Below are positions 19,910-31,189 of a DNA stretch of 64,000 nucleotides, piece by piece. Origin of the DNA: Imbricaverruca yamaguchii (Eukaryota > Arthropoda > Thecostraca > Neoverrucidae); NCBI GenBank assembly GCA_034440575.1, contig JAOTOL010001620.1, positions 2,060,501 to 2,124,500 on the forward strand, in the 5' to 3' direction. Made by a program: the position numbers and the translations under genes. The notes below the pieces were generated by a model. It ran no database searches and was not told where the DNA came from. It saw only the letters and a program-made list of their open reading frames with translations. Every line of letters starts with the position of its first letter. The first letter of the stretch is position 1.

Positions 19910-22900
19910 AAGCTGTGAGGAAATTATATATACTTCGAATATTTTTTTAGCTGATTTCGAAAATTGACACCATAGAAGTGGTAAAGCTCGAATTTGCTGT
20001 TTAAAAATAATCAAAGAATGTATAATTCCCTCGCATCTACGTGGCAGGACACACAGCATTATCAAGGGTCAAAAATTCACAAAGACAAAATGGTCGAAAA
20101 ACGTTCCATGCAAATTTGAGTAGCTCACTCCCATCAGTACATACATTATATTGGTCTACAGGTGGGTTACCACTCCTGCTGGGTTGTTTTTAATTGGAAT
20201 GATGCCAGGTCAGATACTGAAGCCAGTCAAGGCGGCCCAATATATGTGACTACATATTGATATGGCTCTGCTAATGTTATCCTTGTCAGTGGTTAATTAC
20301 AGCATGTAGCAGTTACAGATATCATGATACTTTTCTCTCTGGTGTAGTGTCATATGCAATAATGACACATGTACCTAGCTCAGTGATCATCAGTTTGATT
20401 TGTATCTACTCTAGCCCAACGTTTGCAGCGATGCTGTCCACATCTGAGTGCAAAGTTCATGTCATATAACAAAGCTCTTGGCACCTAACTGAAACATGTG
20501 TGTGGCATGAGATACTGAAACATGTGTGTGGCTACCTGTTGAAGAGGTTGCAAGGTCACAACAGCTGGTGCCTAATTTGTTCATGTTTTTGATACAAATC
20601 TAGATAGGTCACCAATAGCCAGTGTGACTGGCAGGGGGCTCTGTATGTGGTGGTCATGAAACTGGCTATTGCAACACAATATATCTGATAATCTACACAG
20701 AACTCAGGATATCACATTGATCACGGATTGAATCTCTTGTATCTTCTGATGCCGCCTACCTATCTTACTCCAGTAAACTTAACCCTGATGGACCGTGTGG
20801 CTCTTAGGTATTATTGAGCTTTAAGGTGTTGTATGTAGTTTTGAAGAAACATGATCTAATGCAATGTCCGTGGACATCATTAAGAAGATGTGGCCACTCA
20901 TTCCCTCTGCAAATGCTTGCTTTGTGGTTGGTTGTGGCAAACATTCCAATACTGAATCATCAATTTCCTCCATGGTTTAGTTTCTGGACATATATTGAGC
21001 ACACAGCAGACTCCAAGAGAAGACTATATAGCATTGAATAATAAAAATGTCTGCAGTCAGGACAGGATGCACTGCTGATGAGATGAAATTATGTTAGGCT
21101 ACTATATTTATACATTTAATCTTGTTGTAGTCCTTGAAATTCTTTTACTTTGTAAGCCAAAGCAGAAATGTCAGCTGAAGCAGACATTCTGCCCACCTTA
21201 CCCAGCCTGCAAAGTATGACAGTTTCCACAGGACTTTGCTGGCAATGGGCAGGCTGTCAGCTGTGCAGCTGTAGTGAGGCTGATGTGGCAATTTGTGCAG
21301 GGATTAACATTGTACCTGTTTAAATACACCTAACACTGTGCCTGCCTACATGCAGATACCTGTTGTAGGCAGGTACAGTGTTGAAATAATAATGTATGGT
21401 GAGGTGTGAGGTGTCAAAAGGAGACAGCAGGATGTTGGAATCACCATGTAACTAATGCTCCTTGCATTTTTTTTTAATCCTGCAAACCACGTTTTGTGGA
21501 ATTTGTGTGCATACTGCTGTTTGGCATGTTTGAGAGGCACCCAAGTTTGGGACATATATAAATGATAAGCATACAAACACCTATGTTGTAAACTGGCACT
21601 GCATACCATAGTCTAAACTGGCACTGTTCATCCACTATCCATGAAAAATCTGAGGGGGGCAGTTGAAGACCCCTGAGATGGGATGGGCTAATCTGAGATT
21701 GTGTTAGGGAATGCTCATAATCATGATCCTGGATCCATTATGGTGAGCACAAGCATGATAATTGAAAATGGTTAGTTAGAAATGAGGGATAAAGACCTCA
21801 CAATCACACACCAAGAAGCAGGATTGAATCTCACAACTGACTGCATTAGAGTCCACAGTGACCAATAAGCATGAGAGATTGGCCTAGTAGTTCAATGCTT
21901 AGTAAAAGAACCCAAAACATCCTCTGCTTCAAAGTTAAATTGTGTCACATTGATTGATTAATAGGGTTTCAGTGTGCATAAACCCAAACTAGGTTATTTT
22001 GCACACATAACAAGGTTAATACAGATTTTCAGGTCCAGAGATCAAAAGTATATGACACTAATTGAAGATATAGGTGACCTACCCAGGTGTGAATATTATT
22101 TAGAAACCTACCTCTGCAAAGAAACAAAACATAAGTAATGTTCAAAACCAATACAAATAAACACTGCCCAATGCAACATGGCATAACATTCCATGCAAGG
22201 AGGCAAATTATTTCATTAAAAATTGCAAAATTTTTGCAGTTTTGTTTCTTTAAAAAATGAAGAAAAAAAAAACTGAACAGAGCCTAGCCTAACATAGTCT
22301 GAGCTATTTCAAAAAGAAGATAGCATTACATTTTTGGGGGTTTTAAAAATTTAACTTACTGCAAACCCTAACCAAACGTGACTTAAGCAAACCTAACCCA
22401 TTTGTATGCTTCATGGAGTTTAAAGGTATGCAATACTTGTCTCGTGGCTACCTTAAAATGCAATAATACCGAACATTTTCATGAACGGCAATACGTTTGC
22501 AATTGCATTGCCAAACAGCTTCGCTCAACCTTCCAGTACACTAACAATGCACGGTCTCAAAGGCTGAAATTGCCAATAAACACTATCAATGCGGAAAAGC
22601 TAGGTCACATCTATACATCTAAACAATTTAACCGCTATGAAAACAATTTAACCGCTATGAAAACATACCGTTCCGAAAACGCCCTCCCCAAATCGATTCA
22701 ACCGCGGTACTCAACGAGCTATCGCTTTCTCGTGGAACAAAAAACTCATCTAGTGCGGCCAGCTTATGAAGAATGTAAATGAAACCATGCTACCGGTTTT
22801 AAAAATACGAAGAGATGTGCTATTTTTTGTGTTAAGAATCTCGTAAACTGCTTTTTAAATATTTTGAAATGTTTTCACCATTGTTTGTTCAAAAATGTAT

Positions 22901-23140
22901 TTGTTTCGCTAGTTCCCAGAACTGCCAGTAGGTCCACCATTCCTCCGCATCAACCAATATTTGCTTAAGGAGATATATAGTACACCAATGCAATAAGCTG
23001 CATCGAGCACTTGACACAACTTATCCATGGAAACTTTTGCTGAAATACTTTTAGTATAAATATATTTGTTAACTATCACACCTCAACAACTTTTTGAAGA
23101 TGTTACTCAGCTTCGTCCACATGGACAATTTCCCCAAATT
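19910..23140. other. CpG-depleted AT-rich block, no gene seen
   Basis: From about 20090 to 22380 CpG dinucleotides are very rare while TG and CA are abundant, in contrast to the CpG-rich DNA on either side. From 22400 the sequence again contains CpGs and has an unassigned 126-codon plus-strand frame (22402-22782) without recognisable motifs. The block also contains a decayed transposon end (21626-21680). I see no exon. Confidence 0.5.
21626..21680 (-). mobile_element. Terminal fragment of the 9.9-kb element family
   Basis: On the minus strand it reads CATCTCAGGGGTCTTCAACT, then GCCCCCCTCAGATTTTTCATG, and matches the left end of the 9893-10692 element. At every one of the seven CpGs of that copy this fragment has TpG or CpA. 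Similarity fades beyond about 55 bp, so it is a truncated or strongly decayed insertion. Confidence 0.5.
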
Positions 23141-23148
23141 GACGCCCA

Positions 23149-23220
23149 GGTCCTATGGTGTAATGGTTAGCACTCTGGACTTTGAATCCAGCGATCCGAG
23201 TTCAAATCTCGGTAGGACCT
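23149..23220 (+). tRNA. tRNA-Gln (TTG anticodon)
   Basis: A 72-nt cloverleaf. Acceptor GGTCCTA (23149-23155) pairs with TAGGACC (23213-23219), and the discriminator base is T. The anticodon stem CTGGA/TCCAG closes the loop CTTTGAA, so the anticodon is TTG at 23182-23184, which reads the glutamine codon CAA. The T arm is CCGAG TTCAAAT CTCGG. Internal A and B boxes are intact, and a T-run Pol III terminator (CGTTTTTT) begins 2 nt after the end. There is no intron and the CCA is not encoded, as expected for a eukaryotic gene. Confidence 0.96.
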
Positions 23221-23511
23221 CGTTTTTTGTGCTGCATTTGGTGCTCGGTCCTATCGTACCCGTTGTTTGTTTGTTATAAAGTTATCAAGCATAGGCGTAG
23301 GAACCCGTGGGGCCGCTGGGGCCATGGCCCCACCACTTTTTGACCTGGTGGGGCCAGCAATGTTAACTGGCCCCACCACTTTTTGAGCAATAACTACCAG
23401 AGATAAATAAGAAAACAACGTGATGTAAAGTAATTATTAGAACCATGAGAGAAACCATTAAAACAATCATATAGATGACTGGTACACATGGCGTGCCTTT
23501 TATTTACAGAC

Positions 23512-23886
23512 CGGGGCTGCGGAGTCGGAGTCGACAAAATTATGCCGACTCCGACTCCGCCTGACACGGGCTGGTGACATTAGCTTGCTAACCAATGTTC
23601 GCCGTTTTCCGGTGCAAACCTATGTTAATTCGAGCGTGCTAGCAACATCTCCAGAAACGGAGGATCAACCGTTGCTATAAGCACGTTTTCCCGCGTCTTC
23701 CTGCGCGAGAAAAAGCTGGTAGAGCATTTATCCGTCGCCGGCATTGCATTCAATTATTGATGCAGAAAATTAAGTTCGGTCTGTTGTATTTATGAGTTTG
23801 TGATACTGGCTTTTACTGGCCAAGTCGGAGTCGATCCCGGAGTCGGAGTCGGTGTCACCCAGAAACCCATCGACTCCGCAGCCCTG
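23512..23886. mobile_element. hAT-type MITE, GGGCTGCGGAGTCG ends
   Basis: A 375-bp element starting CGGGGCTGCGGAGTCG and ending CGACTCCGCAGCCCTG (16-bp inverted repeat, one mismatch). The interior repeats GGAGTCGGAGTCG. A perfect 8-bp duplication, TTACAGAC, flanks it (23504-23511 and 23887-23894). It is non-coding and sits inside the larger 23290-32142 unit, so it inserted later. It keeps its CpGs. Confidence 0.9.
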
Positions 23887-24065
23887 TTACAGACTGTAGC
23901 AGTTTAGTCACTTGCGTCTATTGCTAGCTTGATTTGGCGCACAAGAGACATTTCTGACAACTAGCCCAAACCCGATTTATAAATGTGTATGAAGGCACCT
24001 TGGCCCAAGCCGCCCGTCCCAAACTGATGCTGGATGCAGGTTTCTTGACTCAATAGTGGAAGCAA

Positions 24066-24223
24066 CACTGGCGGATCCAGGGGGGGGGGGGCATTAGGGG
24101 CAAATGCCCCCAAAACCAAAATGGCCGATATTTCGTAAAAACCATGTTTTTCGCGATTTTTCCGGAAATGCCCCCACCCCCTCCCCCAAACCGATAAAAA
24201 TATCCGTCCTGGATCCGCCAGTG
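24066..24223. mobile_element. hAT-type MITE, CACTGGCGGATCCAGG ends
   Basis: A 158-bp element with perfect inverted ends CACTGGCGGATCCAGG and CCTGGATCCGCCAGTG. The flanking 8-bp duplication GGAAGCAA / GGAAACAA (24058-24065 and 24224-24231) has one difference. The interior is G/C-homopolymer rich (GGGGGGCATTAGGGGCAAAT) with no coding capacity. Confidence 0.88.
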
Positions 24224-24340
24224 GGAAACAACTGGTAATTAATGTATGCATGCTATTTGAAGTTGTCAATGATAAGATAATATGAATGCTAATTCTAACG
24301 ATGACCCTTGATACCATATTTGCCATTTGTCATGAAAGAT

Positions 24341-24779
24341 CAGTGCTGGGTACGCGATCGAAAATAGGTGGTCCGCGATTGGTATTCCGCTATCGAAAAT
24401 TTGGCGTTCCGCGATCGCGGAATATTGATTTAATTTTCAATTAAAATTCCGCGATCGTTAATTCCGCCATCGGAAATCGCTAGCGAAGTTTTTCAGCACC
24501 CAAAAGCACCCCAGCGAAGTTTTTTTTTTAGTAACCGCTTATTCGCGCATTTCTTCAAAGAAATGAAGTCAATAAGCGGTAAAGCGGTAGCGCGGGACAA
24601 TTTTTGTCCTTTCTAGCTTTACATTTTGGATCGCGGACTAAAAATCGCGGAATTTAAGGAGGAAAAAATCCGCGATCGCGATCGCGGAATTTATTCAAAT
24701 TTAATAAATTTCTGCGATCGATTTTTGGTAGTCTGCGATCGCGGAATCGCGAAGTATAATTCCGCGATGCCCAGCACTG
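24341..24779. mobile_element. hAT-type MITE, CAGTGCTGGG ends, GCGATCGC-rich
   Basis: A 439-bp element with CAGTGCTGGG at the left and CCCAGCACTG at the right. It is flanked by TGAAAGAT / TGAAAGAG (24333-24340 and 24780-24787), an 8-bp duplication with one change. The interior is packed with the palindrome CCGCGATCGCGG and partial forms, set in AATT-rich DNA. No coding capacity. Confidence 0.85.
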
Positions 24780-24895
24780 TGAAAGAGTATATTTTACCTT
24801 GCCTCGCGTTTCAGGCCGGGAGAAGACATGGTTATTGTCATGATTGGGACGAGTGGTGGGGTCACGACCCATCTGCCACTTACTCCCTTGGTGAC

Positions 24896-25146
24896 CATGG
24901 GCGTAGCAATGTGCCGAAAAGTGGGGGGAGGGCGAAGAAAACTTTGGTCCTGTATTATATTTAAAAAAAAAAATCCACACCATCCTGATAAAATTTATCA
25001 ACGGATTTGGGCTCCTTATGATTTGGTCTTTCTCCTCAGATATAAAACTTCTATGTAGCAAAATATTTGGCAAAATTAAGGAATTGTTTCGACTGAAAAG
25101 TGGGGGACATGTCCCCCTGCCGCCCCCCCCTGTTCCTACGCCTATG
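24896..25146. mobile_element. Small element of the CATAGGCGTAGG family, inverted
   Basis: Starts CATGGGCGTAGCAATG and ends GTTCCTACGCCTATG. On the minus strand its interior (TTTTATATCTGAGGAGAAAG, then CAAATCCGTTGATAAATTTT) matches the interior of 31860-32142, so the two are copies in opposite orientation. No flanking duplication remains (TTGGTGAC against CCATGGTC). Confidence 0.7.
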
Positions 25147-25149
25147 CCA

Positions 25150-26340
25150 TGGTCTGTGTGAATGAGGATTGTTCATATTTGTACTATTGTGATCTTAGCA
25201 ATAAGTACGTCTAGTTGCAGATCCAGGAAATGTGAATTTGGACCTTAGATATTCCTCAGACATGTGCACCAATGTGCCACTGCCTACTTTCCACTTTTAA
25301 CTTTGGTCTATAGAATGGCACATGCTAGACCACCAGACATCTTTTGTTGGTGAAGTAGAAAAGTTCTGCTTTATCAACAATCTATGGATGAATATGGACC
25401 CTGTTCTAAACTTGATAAATGATGAGTTTACCAATAGGTGTATCTAGCTAACATCCTTCTTCCAATGCCATGAGAGGATGAACTTCCTCGGACATGAGGG
25501 GCCACTTCTGACAAATGGGTGACAAAGTTGTTATGTCCTGGTGCTGGTATGCATTTTGTACTCATTTGGGTGATGATTCCTTTCACAACACCTACATTCC
25601 ACAACTTTTGTGTGTAATGCGGGTTCCATATTTGAGGCAAGTTCACGTTGCTTTTCACAGAATTTCAGTCGTTTCATTAAAAAAAAACACACATGTCAAT
25701 TTTAACCGGGGAGGTCATGTCATCTCTCTTGAAACCTGAAATCCCATCAGCTACGTAATACTTAGCTGGAAATCGCATCTACCATCCCCCTCCCACATGG
25801 TATGAAAAAAGCGAAAAATACTCTAGCCGGAAGGGTAATTTCCGGCTACCGGAAGGCAAAATTTCGGCTACCAGAAGGTGTTTTACACTCACACGGCCTA
25901 ACCGGAAGGCGATAATAACAAACAAAAAACCGCACATAACGTTATATGTGCGGCCCCAGTCACTAGTTTGTTTTTTTTCTCCTACCGCGCCCTCCCCCGG
26001 TTGACGACACTCGTCCGGGCAATTTGCCCCTCTTGGGTAAAATCCATGGCGTCGCCACTGCACCAGTCACCACTTTCCTAACACATGAGGGAGCATCAAG
26101 CAATCTGACTAATCTAGCTTCAGATATTTGTTTTATACATACAGTTTTACTCACCATTGAGCAACTGTCTACCCCACCCAATGCCATTTTTATTTGTGTT
26201 GTATAAATGTAATAATAACATAAGGTGGCGGATGCTGGCAGATATCCTAAGGGTTCCTCATTTCCAGAAATCGTGTTTTACAACAACAACAAAAAAAACT
26301 ATTCCATGATCAACTGCTTCACCATCCTGTACCTCTGGTT
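25150..26340. other. No gene seen; upstream part of the hAT unit
   Basis: CpG-poor sequence from 25150 to 25740. Then 25790-25910 carries short CCGGAAGG/CCGGCTACC repeats, and 25970-26060 has a CCATGGCGTCGCCACTG end typical of a hAT-like terminus. I found no partner terminus for it. It would include the 5' untranslated region of the transposase gene. Confidence 0.4.
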
Positions 26341-26678
26341 GTGCTAGAGGCTCTGAAGATGGACATACGAAGTTTCTTCGCGAAAAAGGTAAGTAAGGGT
26401 GGATGTAATTATGCATCAACAAACAGTTGATCGCGCTACTTACCTATGCAGCTAAATGAAAAACTACGTTTTTCCATTAGGCACTTTATGCCATGCCAAC
26501 ATTCACTCTTCACTGTTGCTATGCTGAACGATATGCCTGTATATACCTGTAGCGATGTATGTGTATACCGATATACCTGTTACCTGTTTCGTCACTTCGA
26601 ATAATACTAATCATAATAGCAATAATAATAATTAGCATAATTTCTCCAAATTCATAATTAGTGGCATCGTAGATTGAA

Positions 26679-26798
26679 TTAAAATTAGGACATCACCACT
26701 ATGTGAACATGCTGGTTGGAGCGCTTTCGATCCGTATTACGAATCGTCATCGGCAACACTCGGTACGGATTCACTCAGTGGTGATGTCCTAATTTTAA
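26679..26798. mobile_element. Small palindromic MITE in transposase intron 1
   Basis: A 120-bp element with perfect inverted ends starting TTAAAATTAGGACATCACC (22 bp in all). It is flanked by TTGAA on both sides (26674-26678 and 26799-26803). An alternative reading places TTAA at both borders, so the superfamily is uncertain. Non-coding. Confidence 0.8.
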
Positions 26799-27171
26799 TT
26801 GAATTATCATAATATTGTCAACTGCAGTTGCTTCATAGAAGTCCCTTCATTGATGGATATTTATCACATGCTGCTATTCACAGTCCACCCTGGATAATCC
26901 ATCCGCTCCTGCGTCTACACCTGCACCGTCTGCTCCTGCGTGTTTGCCTACGCCAACGCATCCTGTGCCAGAACCCACGTCTCCTTCTACGCCAGCATCC
27001 GCTTCTTCAAGCAGCCCCTCTGACCTGCATACTGATGCTGAGGGAAAGATAGAGCTTGTCTTCGGCAAATCGGCAAACAGTGGGATATCGCCGGCAACTG
27101 CAGGTAATGTGAACAACTCCTTGCCGGTTTGATATGCATACCTACTTTTAATTTCTGTTTTGGTGACTTAA

Positions 27172-28169
27172 CCCTATTACTGGCGGGCCTTACGAGGTTC
27201 AGTTTCTGCCGGGGGGCCTATTCGGCCCCCCTAAGATCTGGCGATCTATGCTTCCTAGCGCAAATCCGAAAATGGCGTTGGATAGCTCGTACCGTGAACT
27301 CTAGAAAGTATTTCGGTAATTTTGTACCTCAGGTCAATGGTTTGACCTCCAGAGGTCATCGACCATATAGAGGTTACGCAAAGTTTTTCGCCAATAACTT
27401 TTCACCTAATTCAGATAGAGACTTAAACTCAACGTCATCGTGTTCGCCTTGTTAAGAAGGTTCGAATGATATATAGTCTACCCTAGCCAGGTCAATTTTG
27501 ACTGTTGAGGTTAGGTCACGTGACCTACGATGACCTAAAGTCACCGAAAAGGGTCAAGCTGCATATCATATGAAAGCTGGTGATAAAACAAACACAATGG
27601 CGTTGAGTTTGACGCTCTAGCTCAATGTGGCGGAGAGCAGTGGTCCAAAAACGGTTTTTGAGCCCTGGTGACCTCGGATGACCTCAGAAAGGGAAACCGT
27701 CAAATTTCACCCCGGGAATCTGTGAAAAGGTGGGAGTGAACATGATTCTGAAAGTTGTGCGCCGTTTTTATCATATTTGTGGCTTTGGCAGTGTCATTTT
27801 TATTTTTCCCATGTGATTCCAATTGGAGAGGTCACCTCGTCACTTGACGTCAGGTCAACGCTAGAGAAAAAACCGAACTATATGTTATACATCTCTGCAT
27901 CTCTGTAGGGCCATGAAGTGTGGTAATTTTTTAATTGACCGGTGTAAAAGTGTGGGTGCGATGGGGCTCCAAAGTTGAAATGAGGTGACCTCAGTTGGCC
28001 TGATCTGGTGACCTGACCTGACGTGACCCGGGGTTAAAATTTTGACACAACCTGTCAAAAGGACCAATAAAGAAAGTCAGAAGGTTTCAGGTCTTTATCA
28101 CCAGCCGTTCCGGAGAAACTAGCAAAAAACCTGAGAGGCCTTAAAGGCCTCCCGCCAGCAGTAATAGGC
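27172..28169. mobile_element. piggyBac-like non-autonomous element (TTAA sites)
   Basis: A 998-bp element between two TTAA sites (27168-27171 and 28170-28173), with ends CCCTATTACTGGCGGG and, read inwards from the right, GCCTATTACTGCTGGCGGG. TTAA duplication and a CCC-like start fit the piggyBac superfamily. The interior has many GGTCA/TGACC half-site motifs, some paired as GGTCACGTGACC and AGGTGACCTCA, and no coding frame. It lies in intron 2 of the hAT transposase gene and accounts for half of that intron. Confidence 0.8.
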
Positions 28170-28595
28170 TTAATGTGTTTCTGAATTCCATTACACCGAA
28201 TGTAAATGTCTTATGTGCTATATCATCCAAAGTGAGGCAGTTAATTAATTTGGTCAAATCCGATATTGCTTATTTTACTGCACATACCCCACTTATATGT
28301 TATTCGTACCAAGTACCAACACAAATGTCACACATTGCGATTAAGAGAGGTCTGTAGTAGTGTACATTTATCGTTCCTGAGGGGTTTAAACGTACATAAA
28401 TGAAATAATGGGGTTTGCAGCTGATTGACTTGTGTAAGATCCTAGAAATGACATTAAGTTCATAACCTATTCTGCTTAAAGTTATCTAATCAGCCAGTGA
28501 AGCAAAGAAGCAATTGCCTTATAATGGAAGTAGTGTATCTGCACAGGTGGTATAGCTAACTGATTTTTGGTTGTGTTGAGGACTTGAGGTCAATA

Positions 28596-28752
28596 CAGGG
28601 GCGCAGCCAGGGGGAGGGGCAATTACCCCCCCCCGTTACGACCGATGTTTTTTCTTTTTTTTTACCATTGGAACTGCCCATCAGCAACAGTCTACCCTCC
28701 CTTTAGCATTACCTTGCTCCCCCCCCTTAGGACAGTCCTGGCTGCGCCCCTG
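28596..28752. mobile_element. hAT-type MITE, CAGGGGCGCAGCCAGG ends
   Basis: A 157-bp element with perfect 16-bp inverted ends CAGGGGCGCAGCCAGG and CCTGGCTGCGCCCCTG. Perfect 8-bp duplication GGTCAATA at 28588-28595 and 28753-28760. Inserted in intron 2 of the transposase gene. The perfect ends and duplication indicate a young insertion. Confidence 0.93.
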
Positions 28753-31189
28753 GGTCAATATCTCCATGAACATCATAAGCATTACTTGTGGCACCTTTTT
28801 ATAAATGAAGGTAATTCACACCTGCAAAGTGGTGCAATAAGACAGCTGTTTCAAACAATATAAATGAATTGCAGGCAAAACAATCGACAGAACAACCCAG
28901 TGAAAAACATGTTGTGCATAAAAGTATAATTGCTGTTGTTACCATCACACAGTCAATGATCACAGCTGCTGGAATACCAAGACTCGCAATTTTTTGTGTG
29001 AAAATAACGAGATAAATAATTGGTAATTAGTCGTATTTCCTGTTTTCAGTTCCACCATGCTCATCGCCTTGCTGTTCCACGGTCCATCCCCACCAACCGA
29101 CCGACACTGCCACGCTCTCAAAGACTGCGCGTGATCAGGGCGGACGAACGCGATCATTTTGTCCCGAATGGTACAATAATTATGCGTGGCTAAGCCTCTG
29201 CTTAGAGTCTGGAAAGGTTTTCTGTCATGTATGCCGGAGGCAGCACAAGCTCGGAAAGCTAACGATGAGCAAAAACAAAGAGGCTGCGTATGTGGAAGAT
29301 GGCTTCAACAATTGGAAGAAGGCGCAAGAGAGTTTCAAAACGCATGAAAACTCAATGTGTCACCATGAGGCATGCACGAAAGAACTGAAAGAGAAACAGC
29401 AGACCATCTCTGCGCTTCTGTCTCAGCAGACCAGCGAGGAACAGTCCCGGCGCAGAAAATGCCTGAAAAAGGTCATCGAGACTCTGGTATACTTGTTGCG
29501 ACAAAACATTCCCATAAGGGGAAACACGAAATGGACGGGAACCTCAGCCAACTCCTCCTCATCAGAAAGAAGGACGTGCCAGAGCTCAACAACTGGAATC
29601 ACTACCTGTCTCCCGTGATCCAGAACGAGCTGATTCGTTCGATCGGCACGACACTTCTGCGCAACATGCTGAAAGACATCCGAGAGGCAAAGTTCTTTGC
29701 TATTCTAGCAGACGAGGCCACTGACTTGTCACTCAAACAGCAGGTCAGCCTCTCCATACGTTGGGTGGACGCCAATCTGCAGATCAACGAGGATCCCGTG
29801 GAACTGATTCACACCGAGGTAACCACCGGTGAAGTACTTGCGGACACGCTTAAGGACGCACTGGTGCGTATGGAGCTGCCGCTGAGTCGCTGTCGCGGAC
29901 AAGCCTACGATGGGGCTGCAAATATGCAGGGGCGAGTGAAAGGAGTGGCGGCGAGGATCAGCGAAGAATGTCCATCAGCCCTGCATGTCCATTGTCTGGC
30001 ACACTGTACAAATCTGGCGTTGCAGGAGGCAGCCAGGAAAAACAAGATGATTCGAAATGCCCTGGATATTACCAACGAGCTGACATCCTTCGTCAGAAAC
30101 TCGCCGAAGACGGCCGCAGCACTCCGACGCGTGACGCTGTCCGCAGAGTCAGCTGGCGGCACTCTGCGGCCGTTGTGCCCCACGCGATGGACCTGCCGTA
30201 CCGCGTCGCTGCGAAGCGTAGTGGATAACTACGAGCACGTGATGAGCACCCTGGAGGAAGTCAGTGCTGAGGCAAGTGACGATCATGGTCGAAAAGCAGG
30301 AGGAATACTGGCGCTCATGGAGCAGTTCGATACATTTATCGGGCTGCTCATTGCGATCGAGGTATTCTCTCTAGCAGAGGACCTGTCGCGTGGTCAGCGA
30401 CAGTCAGCGACAGCGACAGTGGGAAACACACAGGAGGCGGTGAAACGTGTGTGCGAGCGCTATGAGGGGATGCGCTCAACTGAGTCTTTCGACAGGATGT
30501 TCAAGAGAGCTGAAAGGTTGGCAGCGGCAGCAGGTGTGGATGGTCCCAAACTGCCTCGAAAGCGGAAAGTTCCCATGCGACTGGACGGCGATGGACAGTA
30601 CCACGACTCCACCGTGAAAGACCTACATCGACGCCAATTCTTCGAGATATTGGACACACTGACCACTCAGCTCAAGGAAAGGTTCCTGCAACCGACGTTC
30701 CAGAAAGTGCGCGAGGTGGAGCGACTGTTGGAGGATGCGAGTGCGGGAAGGCACTTCACCGTCCCCGTCGCCGTAAAGGATCTGTATGGCGGCGATTGGA
30801 CCTTGCACGATTGAAAGTGCAGCTGCAAATGCTACCTGATGTGGTTGGAGACGGAGGAAAGAGCGTGCACCAAGTGATTCAGGCTCTCGTGGGGGCAAAG
30901 CAGTCGGGTGGTACAGTGTTCAGTAACATGATGAGCGAAGTGCTGACGCTGGTAAGGCTGTACCTTACTGTACCAGTAACAACGGCCACGGCAGAGCGCT
31001 CTTTCTCCTGTCTCCGACGCATCAAGTCGTATCTCCGCTCTACCATGGGTCAGGCCCGACTTAACGCTGCGATGGTGTGCACCGTGCACCGTCAGCGCGT
31101 CGACGAGCTGGATGTGGATGCCATTGCCTCGGAGTTCTTTGCAGCAAATGATCGGCGTCGCTCGTTCTTCGGCGTGTAATCCAGGTTGG

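Larger units (their letters stand above)
26359..31179 (+). pseudogene. hAT transposase, three exons, two frameshifts
   Basis: The exons fit in phase. Exon 1, 26359-26388 (MDIRSFFAKK), ends at donor AAG/GTAAGT. Exon 2, 26884-27103 (Pro/Ser/Thr-rich linker), ends in phase 1 at CAG/GTAATG. Exon 3, 29050-31179, begins after TTTTCAG. Exon 3 opens with HQPTD, then a TTF-type zinc finger (FCPEWYNNYAWL, CLESGKVFCHVC, FNNWKKA, H...SMCHHEA). The transposase core follows: RQNIPIRG, GNLSQLL, AKFFAILADEATD, CPTRW. The C-terminal hATC dimerisation motif is AERSFSCLRRIKSYLRS. Similar proteins are often annotated as 52 kDa repressor-like or ZMYM1-like. A frameshift near 29522 (after PIRG) and one near 30798 (after YGGDW) break the frame, so this copy cannot encode the full enzyme. 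Introns 1 and 2 hold younger transposons. AATAAA signals lie at about 31508 and 31709. Confidence 0.85.

Noticed and set aside
22402..22782. 126-residue plus-strand ORF as a gene
   Set aside because: No recognisable motif, contains a short internal direct repeat (AACAATTTAACCGCTATGAA), and has no splice or promoter evidence.
25970..26060. Another hAT MITE ending CCATGGCGTCGCCACTG
   Set aside because: Only one terminus is visible; no partner end or target duplication was found.
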